From NCBI GenBank assembly GCA_009929445.1, contig SAAL01000004.1:1-64000 (forward strand): DNA of 64,000 bases. The letters are read 5' to 3'. This document shows, piece by piece, positions 39,877-52,239 of the stretch (positions within the stretch are counted from its first letter, which is position 1; every line of letters starts with the position of its first letter). Under the pieces are notes generated by a model. That model made no database searches, was not told the origin of the DNA, and saw only the letters and a list, made by a program, of their open reading frames with translations. This DNA is from Bacteroidia bacterium. Its GTDB lineage: Bacteria; Bacteroidota; Bacteroidia; Bacteroidales; Paludibacteraceae. Both the position numbers and the translations under genes were made by a program.

Positions 39877-41295
39877 TTAATACCGATAATGTTCGGATTT
39901 GTAGGGTCCGTCGGCATTCACACCGATGTATTCAGCCTGATCCGGTGTAAGGCGGGTGAGTTTTACTCCCAGCTGATCGAGATGTAAACGAGCCACTTCC
40001 TCATCGAGGTGCTTCGGCAAGCGATACACATCCACAGGATAATCCTTGGTGAAAAGTTCGATCTGAGCCAGTGTCTGATTGGTAAACGAATTACTCATCA
40101 CGAAAGAAGGATGCCCGGTAGCACAGCCCAGATTCACCAGCCGACCGTCGGCAAGCAGCAGGATTGAATGTCCGTCGGGGAAAATGTACTTATCCACCTG
40201 AGGCTTGATATTCACCAGTTCGATTCCGGGGTATTTTTTGAGTTTATCCACCTGAATTTCATTATCAAAGTGACCTATGTTGCAAACGATGGCTCCGTCT
40301 TTCATCTTTTCCATGTGTTCTATCCGGATGATATCCTTGTTGCCTGTTGTGGTAACATACACATTCCCCTGAGCCAGCGAATCCTCTACAGTTACCACTT
40401 CGAATCCTTCCATGGCTGCCTGCAGGGCACAGATGGGATCAATTTCAGTAACCATCACGCGGGCACCGTATGCACGCATGGATTTGGCCGAGCCTTTTCC
40501 CACATCGCCGTAGCCGCATACTACTACCACTTTTCCGGCAAGCATGAGGTCGGTAGCACGCTTAATACCGTCAGCCAGCGATTCGCGACAACCGTACAGA
40601 TTATCGAATTTTGATTTTGTCACCGAGTCGTTCACGTTGAAAGCCGGGAAAAGCAGCGAGCCTTCCTCCATCATCTGATACAGGCGATGAACTCCGGTTG
40701 TGGTTTCTTCAGACACGCCCCGAATCTCGGGAGCCATTCTGTTCCAGATTGTAGCATCCTCATTGAGTGTGGCTTTCAGAATGCTGTAAAGTTCTTTTTC
40801 GTCTTCGCCTTCGGCAATTTTATCCAAAACGGAAGCATCTTTTTCGGCTTTTACGCCCACATGAATCATCATGGTGGCATCTCCGCCATCGTCAACTATC
40901 ACTGTCGGGCCTTTATTGCCTTCGAATGTCAATGCCTGGAGCGTACACCACCAGTATTCGGCGAGTGTTTCACCCTTCCAGGCAAAAACGGGCACACCTG
41001 CAGCAGCAATGGCAGCAGCAGCATGATCCTGTGTGGAGTAAATGTTGCAGCTGGCCCATCGAACCTCGGCACCGAGCTCTACAAGTGTTTCGATAAGTAC
41101 GGCAGTCTGAATGGTCATGTGGAGCGAACCCATGATACGTGCACCTTTCAGCGGTTTCGACCGGCCGTATTTGGCACGCAAAGCCATCAGACCCGGCATT
41201 TCCTTTTCGGCGAGTTCTATTTCCTTTCTGCCAAAGTCGGCCAACTGAATATTGGCTACCTTATAGGGTAATTTTGAAAAAAGTTCTAAATTCAT
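39877..41295 (-). CDS. ahcY: Adenosylhomocysteinase
   Basis: 472 aa; [84 protein letters not shown]-terminus. Confidence 0.99.
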   Translation of the reverse strand: MNLELFSKLPYKVANIQLADFGRKEIELAEKEMPGLMALRAKYGRSKPLKGARIMGSLHMTIQTAVLIETLVELGAEVRWASCNIYSTQDHAAAAIAAAGVPVFAWKGETLAEYWWCTLQALTFEGNKGPTVIVDDGGDATMMIHVGVKAEKDASVLDKIAEGEDEKELYSILKATLNEDATIWNRMAPEIRGVSEETTTGVHRLYQMMEEGSLLFPAFNVNDSVTKSKFDNLYGCRESLADGIKRATDLMLAGKVVVVCGYGDVGKGSAKSMRAYGARVMVTEIDPICALQAAMEGFEVVTVEDSLAQGNVYVTTTGNKDIIRIEHMEKMKDGAIVCNIGHFDNEIQVDKLKKYPGIELVNIKPQVDKYIFPDGHSILLLADGRLVNLGCATGHPSFVMSNSFTNQTLAQIELFTKDYPVDVYRLPKHLDEEVARLHLDQLGVKLTRLTPDQAEYIGVNADGPYKSEHYRY

Positions 41296-41388
41296 TTTTT
41301 ATTTGTTGTTGTTTTTTTATTCTTCTAAAAAAGAATGCAAAGATAATATTTTTTTACAGGTAATAAAAACTTCAATTAAATGTAAGAA

Positions 41389-42084
41389 TTATACTGCAAA
41401 ATAACTTTCCAGCTCCTTCAGGGTATCATCACTGGTAGCAATATCGCGCACTACTTTGCCCTTTTCGAGCACAACGGTACGTTTGCACACCTCAGTGACG
41501 TGATTGAGATCGTGACTGGAGATGAGCATGGTTGTATTTTTCGTTTCCTGCAGTTCGTTGAGGATTCGTTTGAGTCGAATCTGCGACGAAGGGTCGAGCG
41601 CAGTGAAAGGTTCGTCCAGTATTAATATCTGCGGGTCGCCGAGCAGAGCGGCAGCTATTCCGGTTTTCTTCTGGTTTCCTTTGGAAAGTTCGCGTATGAG
41701 TTTTTTGTTACCGGTTACTTCGCCGTTGAAGAATTCGCTGAATTTTTCTAGAAATGCTGAAATATCACCTTCGGATTTGTTGTAGAGTTTGCCTACGAAT
41801 GCAAAATACTCGTCGGGTGTGAGAAAATCGATGAGAAAATTCTCGTCGAGGAAAGAGCCTACGTATGATTTCCACTCGTCGCGACGGGCAACGGGCTGAT
41901 TTTTGATGGTAACTTCACCGCTGTTGGCTTCAATCAGATCTAGAATCAACCGAAAGAGCGTGGTTTTACCTGCTCCGTTGTTGCCTACAAGGCCAAAACT
42001 TTCGCCCGGCTGAATATTTAATGCAGGAATATCAAGTACAGTGGTACCGTTGTATTTCTTTGTAAGATTTGAAATCGTTATCAT
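41389..42084 (-). CDS. ABC transporter ATP-binding protein
   Basis: 231 aa; GLVGNNGAGKTTLFRLI Walker A, ELSKGNQKKTGIAAALLGDPQILILDEPFTALDP signature and Walker B. Confidence 0.96.
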   Translation of the reverse strand: MITISNLTKKYNGTTVLDIPALNIQPGESFGLVGNNGAGKTTLFRLILDLIEANSGEVTIKNQPVARRDEWKSYVGSFLDENFLIDFLTPDEYFAFVGKLYNKSEGDISAFLEKFSEFFNGEVTGNKKLIRELSKGNQKKTGIAAALLGDPQILILDEPFTALDPSSQIRLKRILNELQETKNTTMLISSHDLNHVTEVCKRTVVLEKGKVVRDIATSDDTLKELESYFAV

Positions 42085-42155
42085 GGATGGTTTTTTTAGT
42101 TATTTGGTGTATTGAATCTGTTGATTTACATAAATTATTTCAAGAAAATGGTTCG

Positions 42156-43643
42156 TTATTCACTTTCCCTGAATCCTTCTGCCAGAGCATATTTCCTACG
42201 TACGAACTGCTGCGTACACAGTTTCATCTGATAGGGAGTGGATACGACACCGGCAAGTCCCAACAGCCCTAAAACAAGCAATATCATGTTGAATGACAAA
42301 AAATTAGCCAGTATGAAAGTAATCAGCATCGGGAAAAACATGACCGGAAGAATAATCAGAAAACTTTTGTAGGTTGTACCCTGATAGTTGAACATACTTC
42401 TTGCCGAGAGGTCGATTCGTTTATTATTGAATGTGGCTGTGAATATGAGTAAAAAGGCATTTATGCCCGTATTGAACAAAAACATTGCTACATGCAGAAA
42501 GAAAAATTTGGTTCCCATCAGCAGGTAAGGTGTAGAGAGCAAAAACGAAATCACATTGAAAGCTATCAGAATGAAGTAATTGACTTTTATATATGTTTTT
42601 GCCGGAATGTTTTTGGTGAGAATGGCATCAAAATAGTTGCTTTCCCAGCTTATAACCCACTGTCCGTAGGTGAGCGATGCCATTCCGGTGACTATCAGTC
42701 CGCAGAAAATGAGCCAGGCGGGGCTTCCGGAATACATTTCGTTGGTATAAAACAATAGGCCGTACAACATAAAAACCGCACTCATGTAAATTAATGATTT
42801 TGTTCGTTTATGCCTGAAAATCAAACGGATCTGCAACTGAATCAATTCACCGATCGTACCGTATTTTTCGAGAAACGAGAACCCGCCGGTGACTTTATTT
42901 TCACCCCGGCTCAGTTTTTCGTTAAATTTTTCGGGGTAATAATTTTTTGAAAAAAACATAAGATTCAATCCATATGCCATACCGGATACTAACAGAGCTA
43001 CCACTAATCCGAGCGGATTCATCATTACGAATCCAAAAATTTTCATTGAAAAACCGAATACAGAAAAGACTTTGAAGTATTCCAAAGCTGCTACACCGGC
43101 TAAAATCAGGAGTATTACCACGAATGCTCTCAAATCGGATCCGAAGCGGCGTTTGAGGTAGGAAGCCAGCCAGATATCCATCCAGATAATGAGGATACAC
43201 ACAACAACAAACTGAAGTGCAACCCAGCCTGAATGCCAGGCTGATACACTCCGCACAGCAAATGGGATGACAACAAGCAGGGTGAGGTAATTGCCTATAC
43301 TAAAAAGCGGTTTCAGCAAAATAAAATTCACCAGTGTGGAACGTTTGACGGGCAGCGACTGATAAGCCTGCAGGTTGAGCGTATTGAGTGACTGCATGAA
43401 AAACCGGATAGTAAGAGCTGTAAGAATAATGTAAACCGATGCTCCGTTAATAAGTTCGAGCGGAGTGCGGGTGTCATGCACTTCTTCAAGAATTTTGCCG
43501 AGCGAAAAGCCAATTGTGATGAAAATGGCTGCAAAATACAACGTCATAAAACCCATAAACAACTTCACGGCCAGACCACGATAAAAAGCCTGCGATCGGA
43601 ATCCCTTCCGAAATTCCTGTTTTAACAAATCAGCTATCAACAT
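42156..43643 (-). CDS. DUF5687 family membrane protein (ABC-2-like permease partner)
   Basis: 495 aa multi-TM, N-terminal LLKQEFRKGFRSQAFYRGLAVKLFMGFM; paired with the adjacent ABC ATPase. Confidence 0.85.
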   Translation of the reverse strand: MLIADLLKQEFRKGFRSQAFYRGLAVKLFMGFMTLYFAAIFITIGFSLGKILEEVHDTRTPLELINGASVYIILTALTIRFFMQSLNTLNLQAYQSLPVKRSTLVNFILLKPLFSIGNYLTLLVVIPFAVRSVSAWHSGWVALQFVVVCILIIWMDIWLASYLKRRFGSDLRAFVVILLILAGVAALEYFKVFSVFGFSMKIFGFVMMNPLGLVVALLVSGMAYGLNLMFFSKNYYPEKFNEKLSRGENKVTGGFSFLEKYGTIGELIQLQIRLIFRHKRTKSLIYMSAVFMLYGLLFYTNEMYSGSPAWLIFCGLIVTGMASLTYGQWVISWESNYFDAILTKNIPAKTYIKVNYFILIAFNVISFLLSTPYLLMGTKFFFLHVAMFLFNTGINAFLLIFTATFNNKRIDLSARSMFNYQGTTYKSFLIILPVMFFPMLITFILANFLSFNMILLVLGLLGLAGVVSTPYQMKLCTQQFVRRKYALAEGFRESE

Positions 43644-43828
43644 AGGATTTTTTGTTTATTTTCAAAAAGTTAAAAATTAATTGAAAGTAAATAACATGCA
43701 TTATGTATTGAAAAACCGGAATTCTACCGGTGCAGCAGATCGGAAATCCGGTTTTCACGTGCCAGGGAGTAGGTTTTATCGATAGAATTGATATATTGCA
43801 ACACATTTAAGGTCGTATTGAAAATGTT

Positions 43829-44125
43829 TTAATGAAGATTACTGTCAGTTTCGAGCGTCGCCCGCTGATACAGGACTTCCGACAGAATTTCGAGACGCGT
43901 GAGACGTTCGTACTTGTCGGGGTAGATATGGTTAAAATATTCGACCAGTTGATCCCTGCTTTTTGTTTCGAAAAACTGAATATCTTGTTCCAGATATGGT
44001 TTAACCACTTCGCTGTTGAAACTTTGTATCAGATCCGAATTTTCGGATTTTCTTTTTGACAGCCATTTAGCCAGACTCTCGCTAAATAGCTGAAAAAGCC
44101 GCATAATATAATCTTCCCTGAGCAT
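43829..44125 (-). CDS. Small conserved-looking protein, DUF6483-like, possibly prematurely terminated
   Basis: Start at MLREDYIMRLFQLFSESLAKWL within listed ORF 43829-44155; the same frame remains protein-like for 34 codons after the TAA (to 43724). Confidence 0.6.
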   Translation of the reverse strand: MLREDYIMRLFQLFSESLAKWLSKRKSENSDLIQSFNSEVVKPYLEQDIQFFETKSRDQLVEYFNHIYPDKYERLTRLEILSEVLYQRATLETDSNLH

Positions 44126-44143
44126 ATTGTTATTTGAAAAAAA

Positions 44144-44182
44144 GAAAAACGGCACAGCACAAGTTGTCAGGTGCCGTTTTTC
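44144..44182 (-). terminator. Rho-independent terminator downstream of M16 peptidase gene
   Basis: GAAAAACGGCAC...GTGCCGTTTTTC 12-bp stem followed by T-rich stretch on the minus strand. Confidence 0.75.
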
Positions 44183-44203
44183 AGAAAGTTTAGGTATATG
44201 ATT

Positions 44204-47041
44204 TTATTTGCTTTCGCTGGTCATGGATACTTCCACCCTGTTGCCCTGCTTGAAAAGATTTTTTGCAAATTTCTTCATCGATTCTACCGAAAGCATATCT
44301 ACATAGTTTTGATAATTGCTCACAAAATCGGCTCCGTAGCGGTATTTCCTGTTCAGCGCGTTCAGCGTAAATTCATTTTTCTTCAGATCGTCGGCATGCT
44401 GCTTGGTCATGAACTCCTTGATTTTCTGAATTTCTTCGGATTTCGGACCGATAATCTGCAACTCATCCACAGCCTGTTTGATGGCGTTGACCAATTCCAC
44501 GCGGCGGTTTGGCTCTGTATCAAACTGCATCTGAATATTGAATGCTTCCACAGGTTCTTTATCCTGCTCAGCCATTACCTGTACCCCGTAGGTTCCACCC
44601 AACTTTTCCCTAATCTTTTCAGTCAACTGAATATCAAGCACTTGCTTGAGAGCATCCAGCTGAATGGAGTTTTGCAGGTTGTATTTCAGCTTACCGGAAT
44701 ATATGATGGCTGAAGAGGCTTTCGGAGTTTCGAGTTTCCGCGTATAATGGTTTTCGAATTTTCCCTTACGCATTTTCATTGCATCCGGATTGAATTTTGA
44801 TTTTTCGGCTTTTCCGGGTATGGAGGCAATGTATTGTTCAACAAGCGGTTTGAAATCTGCGGGCTTCACATTACCTACCACTGTGAATACAAATTTCCCG
44901 GCATTGGCAAAGCGCTCCCTGTAAAGTTTCAACATGTTCTGATAATCAGCTTTTTGGATATTTTCGGTATTGATGATTCTTCCGCGCGGATTATTCATAT
45001 ACATGGCATTCATCACCGAATCACTGAAAGCCACCATCGGATTGCTTCCCAGGTTGGCGAACACAGCATTGGCACGTGATGTAAACGAAGCATAAGTCTG
45101 AGCATCATCGCGTACATTGGTAAAGTTGAGATACAACAGTTGCATGGCGGTTTCGAGGTCTTTGATGTTCGATTTTCCGCTGATGTTTTCAGAGAAAGTT
45201 TTCAGAACGAAATCCATGCTGATATTTTTTCCTGCCAGGGCTTTTTTCAGCTCATTGGCGCTGAATTTACCCAACCCCCCTACGCTGATGGCCGTTTCGC
45301 CCAAAATCATTTTCATTTCTTCGCCCATCATTTTTATTTCAGAAAGGTAATTGTTGCTTATCATAGAGGATCCACCGGGGGCAAATCCGGATATCAACAC
45401 TTCGTCGTCTTTGAAATTAGTCGGCTTAATCACCACTTTTGCTCCGTTGGACAATGTCCAGACGATTTCATCGCCTTTGGTTTCCTCTTTTATGATGCTG
45501 CCTTTAGCCGGCATATCGGCCATCAGAGGTTCATTGATTGTATTATCCACATAGGCTTCCAGGGTTTCTCCATCCACTTTTTTAATCAGCTCCGAAAGTT
45601 GAGTTTCGGTGGAATAGTTTTCATTTTCGGTGCCCAGTACAGCCAAAACACGGTTTTTGTCTGAAATAAGTTGTTTTGCTATCTGATTAACGGCTTCGAG
45701 CGGGATGTAACCAATCAATTGCTGCATGGTGGCAAATTTATCGGCGATGCCCGGTATGGGTTCGTTTCTCAGAAAATGATTCACATATTCGTTTACATAA
45801 TAGTCACTGCGTTGTTTGTCGCGTTCGTTGTTAAGTTTTTCCAGGTTGCTCATGTATGTTGCTTTAGCCCGTTCAAATTCGCCGGCTGTGAACCCGAAAT
45901 CTTTTGCCCGTTTGGCTTCGCGCATGAGTGTTTCGATGGCTAAATCGGTTTTTCCGGGATTTGAAATGGCGACCATTTGCAGCGCATCGGTCTTCTCGGC
46001 CAATCCGAAATACTGTCCGCTGCTGGCTTCGGTATAAGCAAAGGGTGGATTTTCTTTCTGTAGAATTTCTTCGAGCCGGTTTGTAAGCATTTTTTCCACC
46101 ATTTTATTGGCAAAGTCATAAATCAGGTAATCCATATCGGCTTTTTTATCAGCAGGAATACCGTTTCGCTTGAACATGAGCAGTACGTTGGTCATTGGAT
46201 TCTCCTTGTCTTTGGCTATTCCGATGAGTGGTTCGTCGTTATCGGGTATTTGCTCGTAGATTCGTTCGGCGGGATTCACCGGTGCTTTGATATCGGCAAA
46301 CATGGTTTTAATGTTGCTTTCCATTTTGTCCACATCGACATCTCCTACTACAATTATTCCCTGTAAATCAGGTCGATACCATTTTTTGTAATATTCTCTC
46401 AACACGTCGGGTTGAAAATTATCCACCACTTCCATGGTGCCTATTGGCATCCGCTGAGCATATTTACTCCCTTTGAAAAGTGTGGGAAGCAGCGATTCGA
46501 GCATTCGCATGTTGGTATTCTGTCGTGTTCTCCATTCTTCGTGAATCACTTTGCGCTCTTTATCGATGTCCTTGTCGCGAAGCAGCAGGAAGCCCGACCA
46601 GTCATGAAGCACCATCAATGCGCTGTCAAGCACAGCCTGGCGGGTGGTTGGCACGTTGTTTATCAGGTAAATGGTCTGATCAAAACCGGTCATAGCATTC
46701 AGGTTCTGGCCGAATTTCACCCCTACGCTTTCCAGGTAAGGTATAATTCCTTTTCCGGTTTTGTCGTTCGGAAAATTTTTAGTGCCGTTGAATGCCATGT
46801 GTTCCAGGAAATGAGCCAATCCGCGTTGATTTTCTTCTTCCTGCATGGATCCCACTTTCTGTACGATATAGAAATTAGCCTGATTTTCAGGCAGTTTGTT
46901 TTTACGGATGTAATAGGTCATCCCGTTGTCCAGTTTCCCGATTTTCACTTCCCTGTCAAGCGGGATAGGTGGCATTTGCTGTGCTGTTGCACCCAAAAAA
47001 GCAATCATAATTAGTCCAGATAATAATGTTAGTTTTTTCAT
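44204..47041 (-). CDS. M16 family zinc metallopeptidase (pitrilysin-like)
   Basis: 945 aa; RGLAHFLEHMAFNGTKNFP (HxxEH); repeated M16 halves; signal peptide. Confidence 0.96.
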   Translation of the reverse strand: MKKLTLLSGLIMIAFLGATAQQMPPIPLDREVKIGKLDNGMTYYIRKNKLPENQANFYIVQKVGSMQEEENQRGLAHFLEHMAFNGTKNFPNDKTGKGIIPYLESVGVKFGQNLNAMTGFDQTIYLINNVPTTRQAVLDSALMVLHDWSGFLLLRDKDIDKERKVIHEEWRTRQNTNMRMLESLLPTLFKGSKYAQRMPIGTMEVVDNFQPDVLREYYKKWYRPDLQGIIVVGDVDVDKMESNIKTMFADIKAPVNPAERIYEQIPDNDEPLIGIAKDKENPMTNVLLMFKRNGIPADKKADMDYLIYDFANKMVEKMLTNRLEEILQKENPPFAYTEASSGQYFGLAEKTDALQMVAISNPGKTDLAIETLMREAKRAKDFGFTAGEFERAKATYMSNLEKLNNERDKQRSDYYVNEYVNHFLRNEPIPGIADKFATMQQLIGYIPLEAVNQIAKQLISDKNRVLAVLGTENENYSTETQLSELIKKVDGETLEAYVDNTINEPLMADMPAKGSIIKEETKGDEIVWTLSNGAKVVIKPTNFKDDEVLISGFAPGGSSMISNNYLSEIKMMGEEMKMILGETAISVGGLGKFSANELKKALAGKNISMDFVLKTFSENISGKSNIKDLETAMQLLYLNFTNVRDDAQTYASFTSRANAVFANLGSNPMVAFSDSVMNAMYMNNPRGRIINTENIQKADYQNMLKLYRERFANAGKFVFTVVGNVKPADFKPLVEQYIASIPGKAEKSKFNPDAMKMRKGKFENHYTRKLETPKASSAIIYSGKLKYNLQNSIQLDALKQVLDIQLTEKIREKLGGTYGVQVMAEQDKEPVEAFNIQMQFDTEPNRRVELVNAIKQAVDELQIIGPKSEEIQKIKEFMTKQHADDLKKNEFTLNALNRKYRYGADFVSNYQNYVDMLSVESMKKFAKNLFKQGNRVEVSMTSESK

Positions 47042-47205
47042 CTTTAAGAATAATTTTTAATAAAAACAGTTTTTGTTACATATTAGTTTTTCAGCATAAT
47101 CCGGTTTTTAATCTGTTTTTTTTGCTGAATGAATAAAAACAGGTCAGAAAAGAAACTTATAAAAATGATATTCGAACCGTGTTAACGTATTTCGGTATTT
47201 TTTTT

Positions 47206-47442
47206 TCAGGGAGAGTGAAGGTGTAAATCCGGTTCTACATCCTCGTTCCATTCCAGAATATCTCCGGGTTGACAATCGAGTTCTTTGCAAATAGCTTCGA
47301 GCGTACTGAAACGGATGGCTTTTGCTTTTCCGGTTTTCAGTATCGACAGATTGGCCGGGGTAATCCCCACCCGTTCGGAAAGATCGTTTAACGATATTTT
47401 CCGTTTTGCCATCTGCACATCCAGATTTACTATAATTGCCAT
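47206..47442 (-). CDS. XRE/YozG-family helix-turn-helix regulator
   Basis: 78 aa; MAKRKISLNDLSERVGITPANLSILKTGKAKAIRFSTLEAICKELDCQPGDILEW. Confidence 0.93.
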   Translation of the reverse strand: MAIIVNLDVQMAKRKISLNDLSERVGITPANLSILKTGKAKAIRFSTLEAICKELDCQPGDILEWNEDVEPDLHLHSP

Positions 47443-47459
47443 TTACTTCGTTTGCTTTT

Positions 47460-48155
47460 TTATATGGTGAGATCCTGTTCGTCTTTCATTTTAGAGCCCC
47501 TGTACAGTACTTCGGCAAATAAAAGCACAACCACGCCAAGCAAAATCCAAATCAGGTCGGGTTGCTTAAACTGAATCTTGTATTCAGCGAATTCAAACAT
47601 CATCAGGTTTGTTTTATAGACAATCCAGCTCACTGTAAGCATCACAAAATAATAAAGAATGAGCAGAATACCAATCCAGCGCATACATTTAATATTCGAT
47701 TTATCAAAAACCACTTCTTTTTTCAGACTGATATTCAGTTTGATAAAAAAAACGGGTATTAGTACAACAATAACAAGCATAAGCAATGAAAGCGGTATTT
47801 CCAGCTGTTTCATCAGTCTCAGGGCCGATTTATCATCCTTCGAAAATGCATCGGCCAGAATCTGCGCTTTGTCAAACCGGATGGGTATTTTCTGAGCTCC
47901 TTTGAGATTACAAATGGTGTCCGGGAATGTGCTGATGCTCTCACCGGCTTTCAAATCAAGGAAATAAACTGTTTTCATCGCACTTTCCTGTTTCGTACTG
48001 TCAGTAATACTCCTGCCTAAGTTGCTTCCCATTTCATACCCCAGCATAAAATCATCCATTTCAGAAATAAATGATGACAGAATCATTACTGCGTAGATAA
48101 CTATTGCTAGTACTGTCAACATACCTAATTTTCCGCTTTTCATATTGAGTTTCAT
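47460..48155 (-). CDS. DUF2975 domain-containing membrane protein
   Basis: Likely start MKLNMKSGKLGMLTVLAIVIYAVMIL at 48155 within listed ORF to 48236; multi-TM; paired with a YozG-type HTH. Confidence 0.78.
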   Translation of the reverse strand: MKLNMKSGKLGMLTVLAIVIYAVMILSSFISEMDDFMLGYEMGSNLGRSITDSTKQESAMKTVYFLDLKAGESISTFPDTICNLKGAQKIPIRFDKAQILADAFSKDDKSALRLMKQLEIPLSLLMLVIVVLIPVFFIKLNISLKKEVVFDKSNIKCMRWIGILLILYYFVMLTVSWIVYKTNLMMFEFAEYKIQFKQPDLIWILLGVVVLLFAEVLYRGSKMKDEQDLTI

Positions 48156-48433
48156 GGGAGGATTTATTGAGTAAAATTCATAATTTACTAAATCTGATTC
48201 ACGGCGCAAATCTACATTACTTTTTCCGAAAAACAAAACTTATTTATTGTTTTTCAATATATTTTTATTGATAAATATTATTTATATATAAAAATAAATC
48301 CGGAAAAACCGTTTGAAACCATTCTGCCAACGGTAATTTAAAGCTTCTCCTGTTTTGTTAAATAAATATAAAAAAAACGCTTCGTCTTTATTTACTGCGA
48401 ATCGTTTTTCCTTTTTAGTTCTGTTTACAATAT

Positions 48434-48955
48434 TTATTCATCTTCCTTGTACCAACCCGAATACATGGCATAGTTGTGAGCTATTTTGCGGTTCATTTCA
48501 TTGGTTTGATGAGGTTCCACATCCTTTACGTATTTTGCCGGCACACCCGCCCAAAGCGTATAAGGAGGTATTTTTGTATTGCTCAACACCACCGAACCGG
48601 CTGCAACGATGGCTCCCTCGCCCACTTCTGCATAGTCCAGCAGCGTAGCACCCATACCTATGAGCGCATAGTCGTTGATTTTTGCTCCGTGAATGATAAC
48701 ATTATGCCCTACCGATACATAGTCGCCTATTTCGACAACCGACTTCTGGTACAGCGTGTGCAGTACGGTTCCGTCCTGTATATTCACATTGTTTCCAATC
48801 CGGATAGCATTTACATCGCCACGGAGCACAGCATTGAACCACACGCTGCAACCATCTCCCATTATTACGTCGCCAACTACCGTGGCATTTTCTGCCAGGA
48901 AACAATTTTCGCCAAATTGCGGTGTAAAACCGCGTACAGATTTTATATAAGCCAT
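48434..48955 (-). CDS. Gamma carbonic anhydrase family protein
   Basis: 173 aa; left-handed beta-helix hexapeptides, AVLRGDVNAIRIGNNVNIQDGTVLH, VSVGHNVIIHGAKINDYALIGMGATLLD. Confidence 0.95.
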   Translation of the reverse strand: MAYIKSVRGFTPQFGENCFLAENATVVGDVIMGDGCSVWFNAVLRGDVNAIRIGNNVNIQDGTVLHTLYQKSVVEIGDYVSVGHNVIIHGAKINDYALIGMGATLLDYAEVGEGAIVAAGSVVLSNTKIPPYTLWAGVPAKYVKDVEPHQTNEMNRKIAHNYAMYSGWYKEDE

Positions 48956-49086
48956 TTCTTTATTGAATTATTAATTTTACGAGTATTAAACAAAAAAAAC
49001 CATTCAATGTTTTCATTTTTACATAATAGAACAGGACACACAGCTATTCACCGTGTGTCCTGTTTTTTTCGTAATCACTGTCTTTT

Positions 49087-49527
49087 TTAGAAAGGCAAAT
49101 CGTCTGTTTCATTCGCAAGTGGAATATCACTGGCTTTCAGGGCTTCGTTTTCAGCTGTTGCAATTGGTGCGACAGGTGAAGTTTCGTTTTGTTCCGGGCG
49201 TTTACCAAGCAGTTGGATGGTTTCGGCCATGATTTCAGTTGTATAACGTTTTACTCCATCTTTTTCCCAACTGCGAGTCTGGATTTTACCTTCCACATAC
49301 AATTGAGTACCTTTCCGAATGTATTTTTCGGCAAGTTCGGCCAAACCACGCCATGCTACTACATTGTGCCATTCTGTGCGGTCAGGCACCTGATTCCCAT
49401 TTTGCATGGTATAACCACGTTCGGTAGTAGCCATTGTAAAATTAGCTACTGCAACATTCTTGTCTAAATAACGTACTTCAGGGTCACGACCCACATTTCC
49501 TACTAAAATTGCTTTGTTGATTGACAT
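49087..49527 (-). CDS. ssb: Single-stranded DNA-binding protein
   Basis: Start MSINKAILVGNVGRDPEVRYLDKNVAVANFTMATTE within listed ORF to 49566; TEWHNVVAWRGLAELAEKYIRKGTQLYVEGKIQTRSWEKDG; acidic C-tip DDLPF. Confidence 0.97.
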   Translation of the reverse strand: MSINKAILVGNVGRDPEVRYLDKNVAVANFTMATTERGYTMQNGNQVPDRTEWHNVVAWRGLAELAEKYIRKGTQLYVEGKIQTRSWEKDGVKRYTTEIMAETIQLLGKRPEQNETSPVAPIATAENEALKASDIPLANETDDLPF

Positions 49528-49732
49528 AATAAATAAAATTTGATAATTAATATAAAACAATTGCACGGCAAATATACAAGGTTTTTTTTACTTTCAATAT
49601 TTTTATCGTATTTTTTTCAAAACATTTTTTTCAGCAAAAAAATTTGTTGTATTTTTAAACTTCAATTTTTTACAGTTTTAGAAAATAAAACCGTAAATTT
49701 GTACTTTATTCATATATAAACCAAAAAAAATC

Positions 49733-50542
49733 ATGAGACTTATCATTCAGCCTGATTATCAGAATGTTTCAAAATGGGCTGCGAATTACATCGCATCCAG
49801 AATAAATGCGGCCAATTCCACCAAAGACAAACCTTTTGTACTCGGCTTACCTACGGGATCTTCGCCGCTTGGCACCTACAAATACCTTATTAATCTCTAC
49901 AAGCAAGGCACCCTGTCATTCAAAAACGTAATCACGTTCAACATGGATGAATATGTAGGACTAAAACAGGACCACGAACAGAGCTACTACACGTTCATGT
50001 GGTCCAACTTTTTCAGCCACATTGATATCCTACCCGAAAATGTACACATACTGAACGGTAATGCCGCCGACCTGGAAGCTGAATGTGCTGCCTACGAAAA
50101 CGCGATGAAGGAAGTGGGTGGCATAGATTTATTTCTGGGAGGAATTGGGCCCGACGGACACATCGCGTTCAACGAACCTGCTTCTTCTTTGCAGTCGCGT
50201 ACACGGCAGAAAACGCTTACCACCGATACGATGATAGCCAACTCGCGCTTCTTTGACAACGACGTGAATAAAGTTCCGAAAACAGCACTTACCGTAGGTG
50301 TAGGCACCGTACTGGATGCCCGCGAAGTAGTAATCATAGTGAACGGACACAACAAAGCGCGGGCCCTTCGTCATGCTGTGGAAGAACCCATCAACCACAT
50401 GTGGACCATCAGCGCACTTCAAATGCACCCTAAAGGTATTATAGTATGCGATTACGACGCCTGCGCCGAACTGAAAGTAGGCACTTACAAATACTTCCTG
50501 GACATAGAAAAAGACAAACTCGATCCGGATATACTGATATAA
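49733..50542 (+). CDS. nagB: Glucosamine-6-phosphate deaminase
   Basis: 269 aa; [76 protein letters not shown]. Confidence 0.98.
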   Translation: MRLIIQPDYQNVSKWAANYIASRINAANSTKDKPFVLGLPTGSSPLGTYKYLINLYKQGTLSFKNVITFNMDEYVGLKQDHEQSYYTFMWSNFFSHIDILPENVHILNGNAADLEAECAAYENAMKEVGGIDLFLGGIGPDGHIAFNEPASSLQSRTRQKTLTTDTMIANSRFFDNDVNKVPKTALTVGVGTVLDAREVVIIVNGHNKARALRHAVEEPINHMWTISALQMHPKGIIVCDYDACAELKVGTYKYFLDIEKDKLDPDILI

Positions 50543-50562
50543 AAGTCAGATTAATTTATCCG

Positions 50563-50597
50563 AACCGTCCTACCGGTGGTTGGGCGGTTTTGTTTTT
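50563..50597 (+). terminator. Rho-independent terminator downstream of nagB
   Basis: AACCGTCC...GGGCGGTT stem plus T-rich tail. Confidence 0.65.
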
Positions 50598-50640
50598 AAA
50601 AAAGTAACGAAAAAGGGATAAAAAACCATAGGGAAAATAA

Positions 50641-52230
<1,590 letters not shown>

Positions 52231-52239
52231 AAGCTGAAA

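Noticed and set aside
41296-41390. Possible SAM/SAH riboswitch upstream of ahcY
   Set aside because: The short AT-rich leader shows no recognisable riboswitch core.
46412-47014. 200-aa + strand ORF antisense to the M16 peptidase
   Set aside because: Shadow ORF of a well-supported CDS with the same atypical composition.
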